37,992 nucleotides of DNA. It comes from Planctomycetota bacterium (GTDB lineage: Bacteria > Planctomycetota > Phycisphaerae > Tepidisphaerales > Tepidisphaeraceae). Below, piece by piece: positions 31,065-37,992 of this stretch. The first letter of the stretch is position 1. Each line of letters begins with the position of its first letter. The notes below the pieces were generated by a model. It ran no database searches and had not been told where the DNA came from. It worked only from the letters and a program-made list of their open reading frames with translations. A program made the translations under genes and the position numbers. The stretch covers positions 1 to 37,992 of the forward strand of contig JAEZED010000078.1 in NCBI GenBank assembly GCA_023417885.1. The letters are read 5' to 3'.

Positions 31065-32156
31065 TTATCGGCGCGGCTCGAAGTAACCCTTCTTCCCGAA
31101 GTATTCCATCGCCTCCTCCACGTTCGCAAAGACGCGGGTGGCCGTCTCGGTGATGAAGGGGCTCGGCGTCGCGCGGCAGGCCCAGACGACATACACCTCC
31201 TTGCCCCCCTCGAACGCGTGGTGAAGCTCGCGCTCCACGCCGCTGGAGAGCGCCGGCTTGCCGTCGGGAAGCTCCGGAACCAGCGAGACGATCATCTCGC
31301 TCTGGTCGATCATCTTGAAGTCGCGCGCGTAGATCTGCCCCATGATGTCCCCGCTGATCTGCGCCACCTCCGCCGTCTTCAGCGCGATCGGGCCCTCCGA
31401 CGTCCTGACCTCCACGCGATCCTCCCCCTGCGCCATCGCCTTCACCGCCAGCGTGTGCAGCAGGAACTCGTCCACGTCGCCCGGGTCGAAGCAGATGAAG
31501 CGCTCCTCCAGCGCCGCCTTGAACGCCTGGATCTGCGCCAGCGTCGCCGGAAGATCCATCACGTGCGTCATCGGGAACGACGGGTAGACGCGCCGCCGCC
31601 ACGGCTCGAAGAGCATGCGGTAAACCGTGCGTGCCGTCATGCGCTCGCGCCCGCGCGAGATCATGAAGAAATGCCCGTGCCCCCGGAGGATGTTGGCGAG
31701 GATCTCCGTCGCCAGCAGCTCCTCCTCGCGCCAGACCATGATGTCCTTCAGCGTGTGATCGACGTCATGGTCGCGCGCCAGGCGCTGGTGGACCGTCTCG
31801 ACGTTGTCCAGCAGCGTCATGTAGAGGTCGGCGTTGAACGCCTGCATCTGGTCGTAGTCGAACGCCGCGAACAGCCCGTGACGCCAGCGGAACGTGGCGT
31901 GCGTGTTGACGATGACGTTCTCGTGCCGCTCCGCGAGGCGCAGGATCTCCTTGAACACCGCGCGGCGCAGCGTGTTCAGGCGCGTGATCGGAAGATTGAG
32001 AATGCGCCCCCGCGGCACGTCGGGCGCTTCGGCGTACATCATCTCCCCGACGTGGCAGACGACCAGCTCGTGGCCGTTCTGCTCCGCGATCTGCTTCACC
32101 TGCTCGAGATACGGTTTCTTCTCCACCCCGACCTGGCCGGTGAACATCGCTCGCAT
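31065..32156 (-). CDS. Adenylate-kinase-like domain fused to a nucleoside deoxyribosyltransferase-like domain
   Basis: A 363-residue protein that I read as two domains. Residues 1-170 resemble archaeal-type adenylate kinase or related P-loop kinases: MRAMFTGQVGVEKKPYLEQ, then ENVIVNTHATFRWRHG and MVWREEELLATEI. The P-loop lacks the usual Ser/Thr after Lys (GQVGVEKKP), so ATP use is uncertain. Residues 189-350 resemble nucleoside 2-deoxyribosyltransferase-like proteins: VYPSFPMTHV, ICFDPGDVDE, RDFKMIDQSEMIV and SSGVERELHHAFEGGKEV. Cytoplasmic. It follows the UVR protein by 42 nt and precedes the 21-bp array. The domain assignments are from pattern recognition and need a structure or profile search. 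Confidence 0.65.
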   Translation of the reverse strand: MRAMFTGQVGVEKKPYLEQVKQIAEQNGHELVVCHVGEMMYAEAPDVPRGRILNLPITRLNTLRRAVFKEILRLAERHENVIVNTHATFRWRHGLFAAFDYDQMQAFNADLYMTLLDNVETVHQRLARDHDVDHTLKDIMVWREEELLATEILANILRGHGHFFMISRGRERMTARTVYRMLFEPWRRRVYPSFPMTHVMDLPATLAQIQAFKAALEERFICFDPGDVDEFLLHTLAVKAMAQGEDRVEVRTSEGPIALKTAEVAQISGDIMGQIYARDFKMIDQSEMIVSLVPELPDGKPALSSGVERELHHAFEGGKEVYVVWACRATPSPFITETATRVFANVEEAMEYFGKKGYFEPRR

Positions 32157-32198
32157 GACCGCGATTCTACCGCGCCCGGGCGCGGCGCCGCGCGCGAT

Positions 32199-33047
32199 TC
32201 AGGCGTCGAGGCGCGCCAGCTCGTCCCGAAGCATCGCGGCGCGCTCGTACTCCTCGCGGCGGATCGCAACCACCAGCTCGCGCTTCAGCCGGCGCCGGGG
32301 CGACTGAGGAACCTGCCACGCCAGGTGCTTCTCGAGCTTCCGCAGCACGCGCACCTCGGCGCTGCTCCGGTAGGCCTGGATGCCCCCGTGACGCCGGAAG
32401 TGACGCCGCAGGTCGCGCAGCCCGCGCCGCACCCGGCGCAGCGCCCCGCGGAAATCCCCCTCCCGCAGGCAGAGCCCGCCGCCGGCTCGCGCGTGCATCA
32501 TCAGCACGTAGGGGCGATACGCCTCCATCGCCGTCCGGTCGCGCGCCTCGGCCGCATGGGCCCGGCAGAAGTCGATCGCCTCGAGGTTGCGCCGCGTGTC
32601 GGCAAGGGCGGCGGAGTATTCCCCGAGCACGAAGAGCGCCAGGTAGCGGTGGTAGTACATCGACGCCTCGTCCCGCAGCTCCCGGCAGTCGGCCGGGGAG
32701 AGGAGATATCCCAACTCGCTGCCGAAGCGCGAGCGGTGGGCGTTGAGGCGATCGACGTGGTACTCCAGCAGCGACGTGAAGCCGCGCGGTCGCTTTCCGT
32801 CGGGCCGGCCTCCAAGCTCCATCTGGAGCAGGCCCAGGTCCAGGCGGACCTGGAGCTTGGCCCGCCCGTCGTCGCCGCGGATCTTGCGGACATTGACGCG
32901 GTCGGGCTCGTAGTCCCAACCGTCGAGCGAGGCGGCGACGTCCAGCGACCCCGACGCGTCGCCTGCCCAGCCCGGGCTGAGCGGCTCATGCGACGGAGGA
33001 ACATCCAGCGGCACCGTCGGGTGTGATTCAGAGCGTTGGGCGCGCAT
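32199..33047 (-). CDS. UVR-motif protein of unknown function
   Basis: A 282-residue protein without signal peptide or membrane span. The C-terminal 30 residues, LKRELVVAIRREEYERAAML followed by RDELARL, match the UVR helical hairpin by which UvrB and UvrC bind each other; it also occurs in McsA/ClpC-type proteins. The remaining 240 residues are not recognised. They include a region with many Arg and Tyr (YYHRYLALFVLGEYSAALAD) that is helical and might be TPR-like. UvrB or UvrC catalytic motifs are absent. It is the first gene of a minus-strand set and diverges from ygfZ. Confidence 0.75.
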   Translation of the reverse strand: MRAQRSESHPTVPLDVPPSHEPLSPGWAGDASGSLDVAASLDGWDYEPDRVNVRKIRGDDGRAKLQVRLDLGLLQMELGGRPDGKRPRGFTSLLEYHVDRLNAHRSRFGSELGYLLSPADCRELRDEASMYYHRYLALFVLGEYSAALADTRRNLEAIDFCRAHAAEARDRTAMEAYRPYVLMMHARAGGGLCLREGDFRGALRRVRRGLRDLRRHFRRHGGIQAYRSSAEVRVLRKLEKHLAWQVPQSPRRRLKRELVVAIRREEYERAAMLRDELARLDA

Positions 33048-33368
33048 TGCTCCCGTCCTTGCGGCGTTGCACCTGCGGTAAAACTCGAACTCCGATTCGC
33101 CGCAACTTCCGCCGCGGCCACCCCGGAGGGAACTTGTTGGGCCGGGGCTCGGCCCGTGCCTCGGATGCCCGGGTCATGGAAAGGTTCCACTGGCCCTGGC
33201 GACCGTCGGCTGCATCCGTGCGAGCGGCACTGTATCGACCGCGCGATTCGCTGGCGCGCTTTGTATCCGTTCGCGACAACGCGCGTAAACTCCGGGAAAT
33301 TTGCACCTTTTCGCGTCGCCCCCGGCGCGCGCAGCAGCGCTTCTCCAGCGCACTCAAGGGCAGGTGTC
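33048..33368. other. Divergent intergenic region with no supported gene
   Basis: A 321-nt stretch between the UVR-protein gene and ygfZ. A weak promoter toward ygfZ may be TTGTAT (33261) and TAAACT (33286), but the 19-nt spacing is long. Short open frames continue those of the neighbours and have no motif. No repeat or RNA gene was recognised. Confidence 0.5.
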
Positions 33369-34652
33369 ATGCAAGACAGCAAGCCACAAGATGTTGGGGC
33401 TGCCCCCATTCACGACCCCCTCGCCGACCGCTTCGCGGACGATGCCGAGATCGAAATCGCCGGCTGGGGCGACATCCCCATCGTCAGCACCTTCGGCGCG
33501 CCCCAAACCGAGTACGCGGCCCTGCATCGCTCCGCCGGCCTCATGGCGCTTCCCCAGCGCGGTTTCATCGAAGTCACCGGCGCCGATCGCTACACCTTCC
33601 TGAACAACCTGCTGACCAACAGCCTCGTCGACGCGAAATCAAAGAGGTCGCTCTCCGCCGGCCACGGCTGCTACGCCTTCTTCCTCAACCTCAAGGGCCG
33701 GATCGTCGCCGACCTGCGCGTCCTGGCGGTGTCGGAGGAAACGACGCTCCTCGAATGCGACCGCCGGGCCGCGGGCATGCTGGTCAAGGCGTTCGACGCC
33801 TACCTCTTCGCCGAGAAGGTGAAGATGCGCGACGTCTCGGACGAGCGTTACGCGCTGGCCCTTCACGGCCCGCAGGCACGCGACCTTCTCTCGGACGCCG
33901 CCGACGGGCCGGTGAGCTTTGAGCCAACCCCCGGCGACTTCCCCGCGACGCGGGACCTGCCCGTGACCACGCTGACACTCGGCGGAACGCCCGCCGTCGC
34001 CTGGGTGGAGGAGACGCCGGGCCTGCCGGGCGTGGGGCTGATCGTCCCGCGGGACCAGGTGATGCGGGTCTGGGACGACCTGGTCACCCGCTTCGGCCAG
34101 ACGGCGGATGAGCGCGACTTCGGCCGGCGGCGACTCCGGCCGGTGGGATGGGCGATGTTCAACGCTGTCCGCATCGAGGCGGGCCTGCCCCTGATGGGGA
34201 TCGACTTCGCCGCCGCGCCGCCGAGCCGTCCGGGCCAGAAGGCCGAGCAGGTGCCCGAGACGCGCGGCGGGACGCTCCCCGCGGAGACGGGGCCGCTCTT
34301 TGCCCGCGCCGTCAGCCTGAGCGGCGGCTGTTACCTCGGGCAGGAGGTCGTGGCCCGCATGCACGCGCGCAGCGCCGTCGCGCGGCGGATCGTCGGCATC
34401 CGCATGGACGAGGACGCGCTCCCGTCCGCCGGCGCCGAGGTGGAGGTCGGGGAGGCTTCGGACGCGACGACGGCCGGCATCGTCACCAGCAGCACGCTCT
34501 CCCCGGTGCTTTCCAACGCCTGCATCGCGCTGGCGACGATCAAGCGGCCGCACTTCGAGCCGGGGACAGTGGTCTTCGTCCCGGCCGAGGGAAGGCGGGC
34601 GCGGGGCAAGGTGGTGGAGCTTCCATTCCTTGCGGCGGGGCCGGAAGCCTGA
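33369..34652 (+). CDS. ygfZ: YgfZ/GcvT folate-binding protein
   Basis: A 427-residue tetrahydrofolate-binding protein. YgfZ and its homologues help make or repair certain iron-sulfur clusters. The family signature is visible as LSGGCYLGQEVVARMHAR (canonical KGCYxGQE), with the conserved cysteine. The N-terminal half has the GcvT-like pattern (HRSAGLMALPQRGFIEVTG, then RYTFLNNLLTN). It is longer than E. coli YgfZ by about 100 residues, with an N-terminal extension and a 30-residue insert (PPSRPGQKAEQVPE). The frame is open upstream through the intergenic region, but this ATG starts just before homology. ppk2 follows 36 nt downstream. Confidence 0.87.
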   Translation: MQDSKPQDVGAAPIHDPLADRFADDAEIEIAGWGDIPIVSTFGAPQTEYAALHRSAGLMALPQRGFIEVTGADRYTFLNNLLTNSLVDAKSKRSLSAGHGCYAFFLNLKGRIVADLRVLAVSEETTLLECDRRAAGMLVKAFDAYLFAEKVKMRDVSDERYALALHGPQARDLLSDAADGPVSFEPTPGDFPATRDLPVTTLTLGGTPAVAWVEETPGLPGVGLIVPRDQVMRVWDDLVTRFGQTADERDFGRRRLRPVGWAMFNAVRIEAGLPLMGIDFAAAPPSRPGQKAEQVPETRGGTLPAETGPLFARAVSLSGGCYLGQEVVARMHARSAVARRIVGIRMDEDALPSAGAEVEVGEASDATTAGIVTSSTLSPVLSNACIALATIKRPHFEPGTVVFVPAEGRRARGKVVELPFLAAGPEA

Positions 34653-34688
34653 GCGACAGGATGTGCCGCGCGCGTTAGCCTGCGTTCC

Positions 34689-35522
34689 ATGCTGATCGAG
34701 TCACCGCATCTCGTGGAGCCGGGGAAACCGATCGACCTTGCCAGGGCCCCGACCGACGCCCGGGATTCAGGCGTCGGGAAGGACGAGGCCCAGAATCTGG
34801 CGGCGGAGCACATCAAGCGCATCGACCATCTCCAGGAGGTGCTCTACGCGGGGCAGAAGCACGCGGTGCTGGTCCTGTTCCAGGCGATCGACGCCGGCGG
34901 GAAGGACAGCACCATCCGGGGCGTCTTCGAGACGCTGAATCCGCAGGGTGTCAGCGTCGCCAGCTTCAAGGTGCCGACGTCGCTGGAGCTTGCACACGAC
35001 TACCTGTGGCGCTACCACGCGGCATGCCCGCCGAAGGGGCATGTCACGATCTTCAACCGCAGCCACTACGAGAGCGTGCTGGTGGAGCGCGTGAAGGGGA
35101 TTGTCCCGGAGGCGGTCTGGCGGCGCAGGTATGGCGAGATCAACGAGTTCGAGCGCAGGCTCAGCGCCGAGGGGACGCTGATACTCAAGTTCTTCCTTCA
35201 TATCTCGAAGCGCGAGCAGGCCGATCGCTTCCGCGACCGGCTGAAGGAGCCGGAGAAGTGGTGGAAGTTCAGCGAGGGAGATCTCGCCGAGCGCCGCCGC
35301 TGGGACGACTACCAGGCCGCCTTCCAGGACGCGCTGAACCAGTGCAGCACGCCCTGGGCGCCCTGGTACGCGATCCCCGCGGACCAGAAGTGGTACCGGA
35401 ACCTCCAGGTCGCGCAGGTCGTAAGAAAGGCGCTGGAGAGCCTCGATCTTCAGTACCCGAGCCCCGAGCCCGCACTCGCCGGTCGGATCGCCGAGTTTCT
35501 CGACGCGCTCGACGGGGACTGA
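34689..35522 (+). CDS. ppk2: Polyphosphate kinase 2 family protein
   Basis: PPK2 enzymes transfer phosphate between polyphosphate and nucleotides, usually making nucleoside di- or triphosphates from polyphosphate. The 277-residue protein has Walker A FQAIDAGGKDSTIRGVF, a Walker B-like segment VTIFNRSHYESVLVERV, the lid arginines RRRYGEINEFER and the C-terminal PWYAIPADQKWYRN. It is a single-domain PPK2; whether class I, II or III cannot be settled by eye. It forms the opposing activity to the Ppx/GppA protein at 5023. ygfZ lies just upstream and tRNA-Gln just downstream. Confidence 0.94.
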   Translation: MLIESPHLVEPGKPIDLARAPTDARDSGVGKDEAQNLAAEHIKRIDHLQEVLYAGQKHAVLVLFQAIDAGGKDSTIRGVFETLNPQGVSVASFKVPTSLELAHDYLWRYHAACPPKGHVTIFNRSHYESVLVERVKGIVPEAVWRRRYGEINEFERRLSAEGTLILKFFLHISKREQADRFRDRLKEPEKWWKFSEGDLAERRRWDDYQAAFQDALNQCSTPWAPWYAIPADQKWYRNLQVAQVVRKALESLDLQYPSPEPALAGRIAEFLDALDGD

Positions 35523-35533
35523 ACCCTCACGCT

Positions 35534-35562
35534 TTGACGTCTCCCGGGCCGGCGGCTACGAT
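35534..35562 (+). promoter_or_regulatory. Predicted sigma70-type promoter of tRNA-Gln
   Basis: TTGACG (5 of 6), a spacer of exactly 17 nt and TACGAT (4 of 6). The predicted start near 35569 is about 8 nt before the tRNA, which fits a dedicated tRNA promoter. Confidence 0.65.
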
Positions 35563-35576
35563 TCGCGACACCCGAC

Positions 35577-35647
35577 TGGGGATTGGTGTAACGGTAGCAC
35601 GACTGACTCTGGATCAGTTAGTCTAGGTTCGAATCCTAGATCCCCAG
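35577..35647 (+). tRNA. tRNA-Gln (anticodon CTG)
   Basis: A complete 71-nt cloverleaf. The acceptor arms TGGGGAT and ATCCCCA pair fully, and G is the discriminator base. The anticodon stem ACTGA/TCAGT encloses loop CTCTGGA, giving anticodon CTG for glutamine. The D-arm has GGTGTAACGGTAGC and the T-arm CTAGGTTCGAATCCTAG. CCA is not encoded. The first base T is typical of tRNA-Gln. A promoter precedes it and a strong terminator follows. Confidence 0.97.
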
Positions 35648-35655
35648 CCTCCCGA

Positions 35656-35690
35656 AGCCCCGCCGTCATCCCACGGCGGGGCTTTGCTTT
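35656..35690 (+). terminator. Rho-independent terminator after tRNA-Gln
   Basis: An 11-bp perfect stem AGCCCCGCCGT/ACGGCGGGGCT with loop CATCCC, followed by TTGCTTT. It lies 8 nt after the tRNA. The minus-strand reductase gene ends 6 nt beyond and may share the stem, although a T-run is present only on the plus strand. Confidence 0.85.
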
Positions 35691-35696
35691 GGCGCT

Positions 35697-36791
35697 TCAG
35701 TCTTTCGTGCGCGAGACCGTCCGCGGCAGCGTCTTCACCCGGCCGTACTGCACCGGCCAGGCGATCTCCGCCTCCAGCGTCTCGGCGGCGTGGAGGGGCC
35801 AGTAGGGGTCGTCGAGAAAGGCCCGCGCCAGGAGGACAGCGTCGGCGCGCTCCTCTGCAACGAGCTGCTCGGCCTGGCACGCCTCGACGATCATCCCGAC
35901 GGCGCCGGTGGCGATCTGCGCCTCACGCCGAATCGCTTCCGCGAAAGGTACCTGGTAGCCCGGAGCCGCCGGGATCGCAGCCTTTGGCACATTCCCGCCG
36001 CTGGAGCAGTCGACGAGGTCCACGCCGACCCCTTTCAGCGCCCGGGCGAACTCGATCGACTGCGGCAGGTCCCAGCCGCCGTCGGTCCAGTCGGTCGCGC
36101 TGATGCGCACGAAGACGGGAAGCTCCTTCGGAAAGGCCTCGCGCACGGCGGCGGCGACGCGCAGCGGGAAGCGCATGCGGTTCTGCAGCGATCCGCCGCA
36201 GTCGTCGCCGCGCTCGTTGGACAGGGGCGAAAGGAACTCATGGAGCAGGTAGCCGTGGGCGGCGTGCACCTCGACGGCTTCGAAGCCCGCCCCGCGCGCC
36301 CGCTGCGCCGCGGCGGCGAAGTCGGTGACGAGCCGGTCCATGTCGCCGGCGGTCATCTCGCGCGGCGCGGGATGTCCGTCGGCGAAAGGCTGGGGACTGG
36401 GGGCGATCGTCTCCCATCCGCCCTGGTCGCGCGTAAGCGGCTTACCGCCGTCCCACGGGGCGGCGCTGGAGGCCTTGCGCCCGGCATGAGCAAGCTGGAT
36501 GGCGGGGACAGCGCCATGCTTGCGGATGAAGCCGGCGATCGGCGCCCAGGCGCTGGCCTGCTCATCGTTCCAGATGCCGGTGTCGGCGGGGGAGATGCGC
36601 CCTTCGGGCGAGACGCCGGTGGCTTCGGCCATGACGAGTCCTGCGCCGCCGACGGCACGGCTGCCGAGGTGGACGAAGTGCCAGTCGTCGGGCACGCCGT
36701 TGATGGCGGAGTACTGGCACATGGGGGAGACCCAGATGCGGTTGCGGATTTCGAGGTCGCGAAGCCGGAGAGGGGAGAAGAGCTTGCTCAT
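35697..36791 (-). CDS. Old yellow enzyme-type NADH:flavin oxidoreductase (YqjM-like)
   Basis: A 364-residue FMN ene-reductase that reduces activated C=C bonds of enones and nitro compounds using NAD(P)H. RLRDLEIRNRIWVSPMCQYS places a cysteine where YqjM-class enzymes use it to tune FMN. HAGRKAS, VEVHAAHGYLLHEFLSPLSN (with the substrate-binding His pair), ERGDDCGGSLQNRMRF and ADAVLLARAFLDDPYWP are the usual blocks. Length is normal for the class. It is transcribed toward the tRNA terminator. The physiological substrate is unknown; stress detoxification is the common inference. Confidence 0.94.
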   Translation of the reverse strand: MSKLFSPLRLRDLEIRNRIWVSPMCQYSAINGVPDDWHFVHLGSRAVGGAGLVMAEATGVSPEGRISPADTGIWNDEQASAWAPIAGFIRKHGAVPAIQLAHAGRKASSAAPWDGGKPLTRDQGGWETIAPSPQPFADGHPAPREMTAGDMDRLVTDFAAAAQRARGAGFEAVEVHAAHGYLLHEFLSPLSNERGDDCGGSLQNRMRFPLRVAAAVREAFPKELPVFVRISATDWTDGGWDLPQSIEFARALKGVGVDLVDCSSGGNVPKAAIPAAPGYQVPFAEAIRREAQIATGAVGMIVEACQAEQLVAEERADAVLLARAFLDDPYWPLHAAETLEAEIAWPVQYGRVKTLPRTVSRTKD

Positions 36792-36899
36792 CGATGAACG
36801 TTAGCCTCGGCAGGCGCGAAGCGGTAAGGGGCGCGGCCGCGCCGGTGGGAGCGAATGGGAAATGCCCCGCGACCTCGTGCACCGGGGCTGCGGGGAAGC

Positions 36900-37992
36900 T
36901 CAATGGAAGTCGCGCGACTGGGAGCGCATGGAGGTCAGGTGATCGTCGAGCGACTCCATGGAGGTGGCGACGACGTGGACGACCTCGCCGGCGCGGTCGA
37001 TCCGCCCGCGCACCAGGAGCGAGCCGGCGCCGCGCACTTCGGCCCGGAAGCGCTCGTACACCTGCGGACGCACCACGAGGTTCGCCACCCCCGTCTCATC
37101 CTCGATCGTCATGAAGACAATCCCCTTCGATGTTCCCGGGCGCTGGCGCACGAGACACAAGCCCGCCACCGTCACGCCGCGTCCGCTCGGGTAGCGCTTC
37201 GGATCGGCCAGGTCCTTTGTGAAGATGGCACGCCGCGTCTGGAGGAATGGCCGGAGGAAGTGGAAGGGGTGCTTGCGCAGCGACAGGCCGACCGTTCCGT
37301 AATCCTGGACGACGTGCCGAAGCTCGGGAAGCTTCGGGAGGGGGACCGGACGGTCCGGTGGGAGACGCAGCGCGCGGGAGGTCGCGAGGGGGGGACTGCC
37401 TGCACGGTCCTTCGTTTCATGCTCCGGCTGACCCGCCCCTTCGCTTCGCTCAGGAGCGGCTTGGGGGATGTCGCAAGATGCATGCGGCGCTGACTCGTTT
37501 CCTCCGCGCACATTCACGAGGGATGAGCCGGGCGCATGCTCGCCCTCCGACGCGCCCTTCGTCGCTTCATCGCTCCGTCGCTCCGTCGCTTCGTCCAAGG
37601 AATACTCGAACAGCGGCATCTCCTCGTCCCTCAGCTTCCGCGCGTGCCACAACGCCGACTGCCGGTCGAGACCCATGGAGCCGAAGGCGTCGGCCCCGGC
37701 GAGCAGGCGCATGGCACGCGCAGTGGCGCCGCTGGTCTTCCAGAGCGCCTCGATGCTCGTGAAACGGCCCTCGCGCGCCACCGCATGCGCGATCTTTTCG
37801 GCGTCATCCTGTCGAAGCCCCTTGACGCGATTCATTCCGAGGCGAAGCGACGGAGCGACGGAGCGACGAAGCGACGAAGGGGCGTGCGGGGAGGGCATGC
37901 CGAAAGTGAGACTCGACTGATCATCGTCGCATGGATCCGCCCCTTCGCTTCGCTCAGGAGCGGCGTGGCCAGAGCATTCATCAGGCGTGCAG
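36900..37992 (-). CDS. dnaE2: Error-prone DNA polymerase DnaE2, C-terminal part (5' end beyond the window)
   Basis: The frame is open from the right edge to the stop, giving about 363 residues of a protein normally over 1000 long. Recognised parts are LRLGMNRVKGLRQDDAEKI (helix-hairpin-helix), GADAFGSMGLDRQSALWHA, DYGTVGLSLRKHPFHFLRP, VAGLCLVRQRPGTSKGIVF with FMTIEDETGVANLVV (OB fold), and the terminal SRDFH typical of DnaE2. This polymerase makes damage-induced mutations together with ImuA and ImuB, which are not in view. Two in-frame low-complexity insertions break the conserved sequence: about 45 residues before LRLG, and about 80 residues after MPLFEYS where a short linker is usual. No frameshift is needed, so the gene may still be functional. 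Confidence 0.9.
   Translation of the reverse strand, partial: CTPDECSGHAAPERSEGADPCDDDQSSLTFGMPSPHAPSSLRRSVAPSLRLGMNRVKGLRQDDAEKIAHAVAREGRFTSIEALWKTSGATARAMRLLAGADAFGSMGLDRQSALWHARKLRDEEMPLFEYSLDEATERRSDEATKGASEGEHAPGSSLVNVRGGNESAPHASCDIPQAAPERSEGAGQPEHETKDRAGSPPLATSRALRLPPDRPVPLPKLPELRHVVQDYGTVGLSLRKHPFHFLRPFLQTRRAIFTKDLADPKRYPSGRGVTVAGLCLVRQRPGTSKGIVFMTIEDETGVANLVVRPQVYERFRAEVRGAGSLLVRGRIDRAGEVVHVVATSMESLDDHLTSMRSQSRDFH
37435..37463 (-). repeat. In-frame repeat in dnaE2, motif 1 copy 1
   Basis: On the coding strand it contains GCCGCTCCTGAGCGAAGCGA then AGGGGCGG, encoding AAPERSEGA. A second direct copy is at 37939-37968, encoding AAPERSEGA again. Confidence 0.75.
37557..37600. repeat. In-frame repeat in dnaE2, motif 2 copy 1
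   Basis: Built of CGCTTCGT and CGCTCCGT steps. It is an inverted copy of 37840-37882, differing at a few positions. On the coding strand it encodes DEATERRSDEATKG. Confidence 0.75.
37840..37882. repeat. In-frame repeat in dnaE2, motif 2 copy 2
   Basis: The inverted partner of 37557-37600, made of GCGACGGA and GCGACGAA steps. On the coding strand it encodes SSLRRSVAPSLR, a different peptide from the same element because the orientation is reversed. Confidence 0.75.
37939..37968 (-). repeat. In-frame repeat in dnaE2, motif 1 copy 2
   Basis: Direct copy of the element at 37435-37463, matching it over at least 26 nt on the coding strand. It sits in the first inserted segment, close to the window edge. 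Confidence 0.75.

Noticed and set aside
30399..33026. A plus-strand open frame of 875 codons through the 21-bp array
   Set aside because: Most of it is antisense to the fusion protein and UVR-protein genes. Only the array part is discussed, as a separate possibility.
35697..35880. A small plus-strand gene after tRNA-Gln
   Set aside because: The region is the 3' end of the reductase gene on the other strand and follows a strong terminator.

Overview
The window is a GC-rich, gene-dense chromosomal segment. Gene content and protein motifs point to a planctomycete, most likely class Phycisphaerae. The main clues are two secreted calcium-repeat proteins with an N-terminal LEPR-XLL-type motif (LEPRRLLA, LEARRLLA), two small membrane proteins ending in a CxxCGYDLxxNVSGVCPECG zinc ribbon, a Ser/Thr kinase with a C-terminal membrane anchor, and generally weak or absent Shine-Dalgarno sequences. 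The species assignment is inference. I see no phage, IS element, CRISPR array or plasmid gene.

Layout. From 110 to 3311 a minus-strand set holds a Ser/Thr kinase, a DUF2071 protein and a 3-hydroxyisobutyrate-dehydrogenase-like enzyme. After a 0.55-kb gap come tRNA-His and hisF on the plus strand. hisF converges on a minus-strand run of about 17 kb (22018 down to 5023). In transcription order this run reads ctaA, ctaB, a copper-site lipoprotein, tpiA, secG, yicC, gmk, rpoZ, coaC, two zinc-ribbon membrane proteins, a small unknown, coaB, dut, ftsK, aroB, dprA, a Nudix hydrolase and a Ppx/GppA phosphatase with an HD domain. Several joints overlap by 4 nt, as expected of a housekeeping operon or chain of operons. 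A TPR lipoprotein diverges from ctaA and converges on recQ, which itself diverges from the two calcium-repeat genes (24709-27938).

The region 28087-33047 is the least conventional. All of its genes are on the minus strand: a TonB-like protein, two tandem paralogous membrane proteins, an anchored unknown, a probable adenylate-kinase-like/deoxyribosyltransferase-like fusion and a UVR-motif protein. A 273-bp array of 21-bp units (30750-31022) lies among them. From 33369 ygfZ and ppk2 run on the plus strand, followed by tRNA-Gln with a clear promoter and terminator. The right end holds an old-yellow-enzyme reductase and the 3' part of dnaE2, whose frame runs off the right edge.

How the genes work together. 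ctaA, ctaB and the copper-site lipoprotein suggest cytochrome oxidase maturation. coaB and coaC catalyse consecutive steps of coenzyme A synthesis but are separate genes here. gmk, rpoZ, yicC, dut, ftsK and dprA cover nucleotides, transcription, RNA and DNA. ppx and ppk2 are opposite arms of polyphosphate metabolism. The points most worth a second look are the 21-bp array with its five evenly spaced palindromes, the in-frame repeat insertions in dnaE2, the fusion protein at 31065-32156, and several dispersed palindromes at gene ends.
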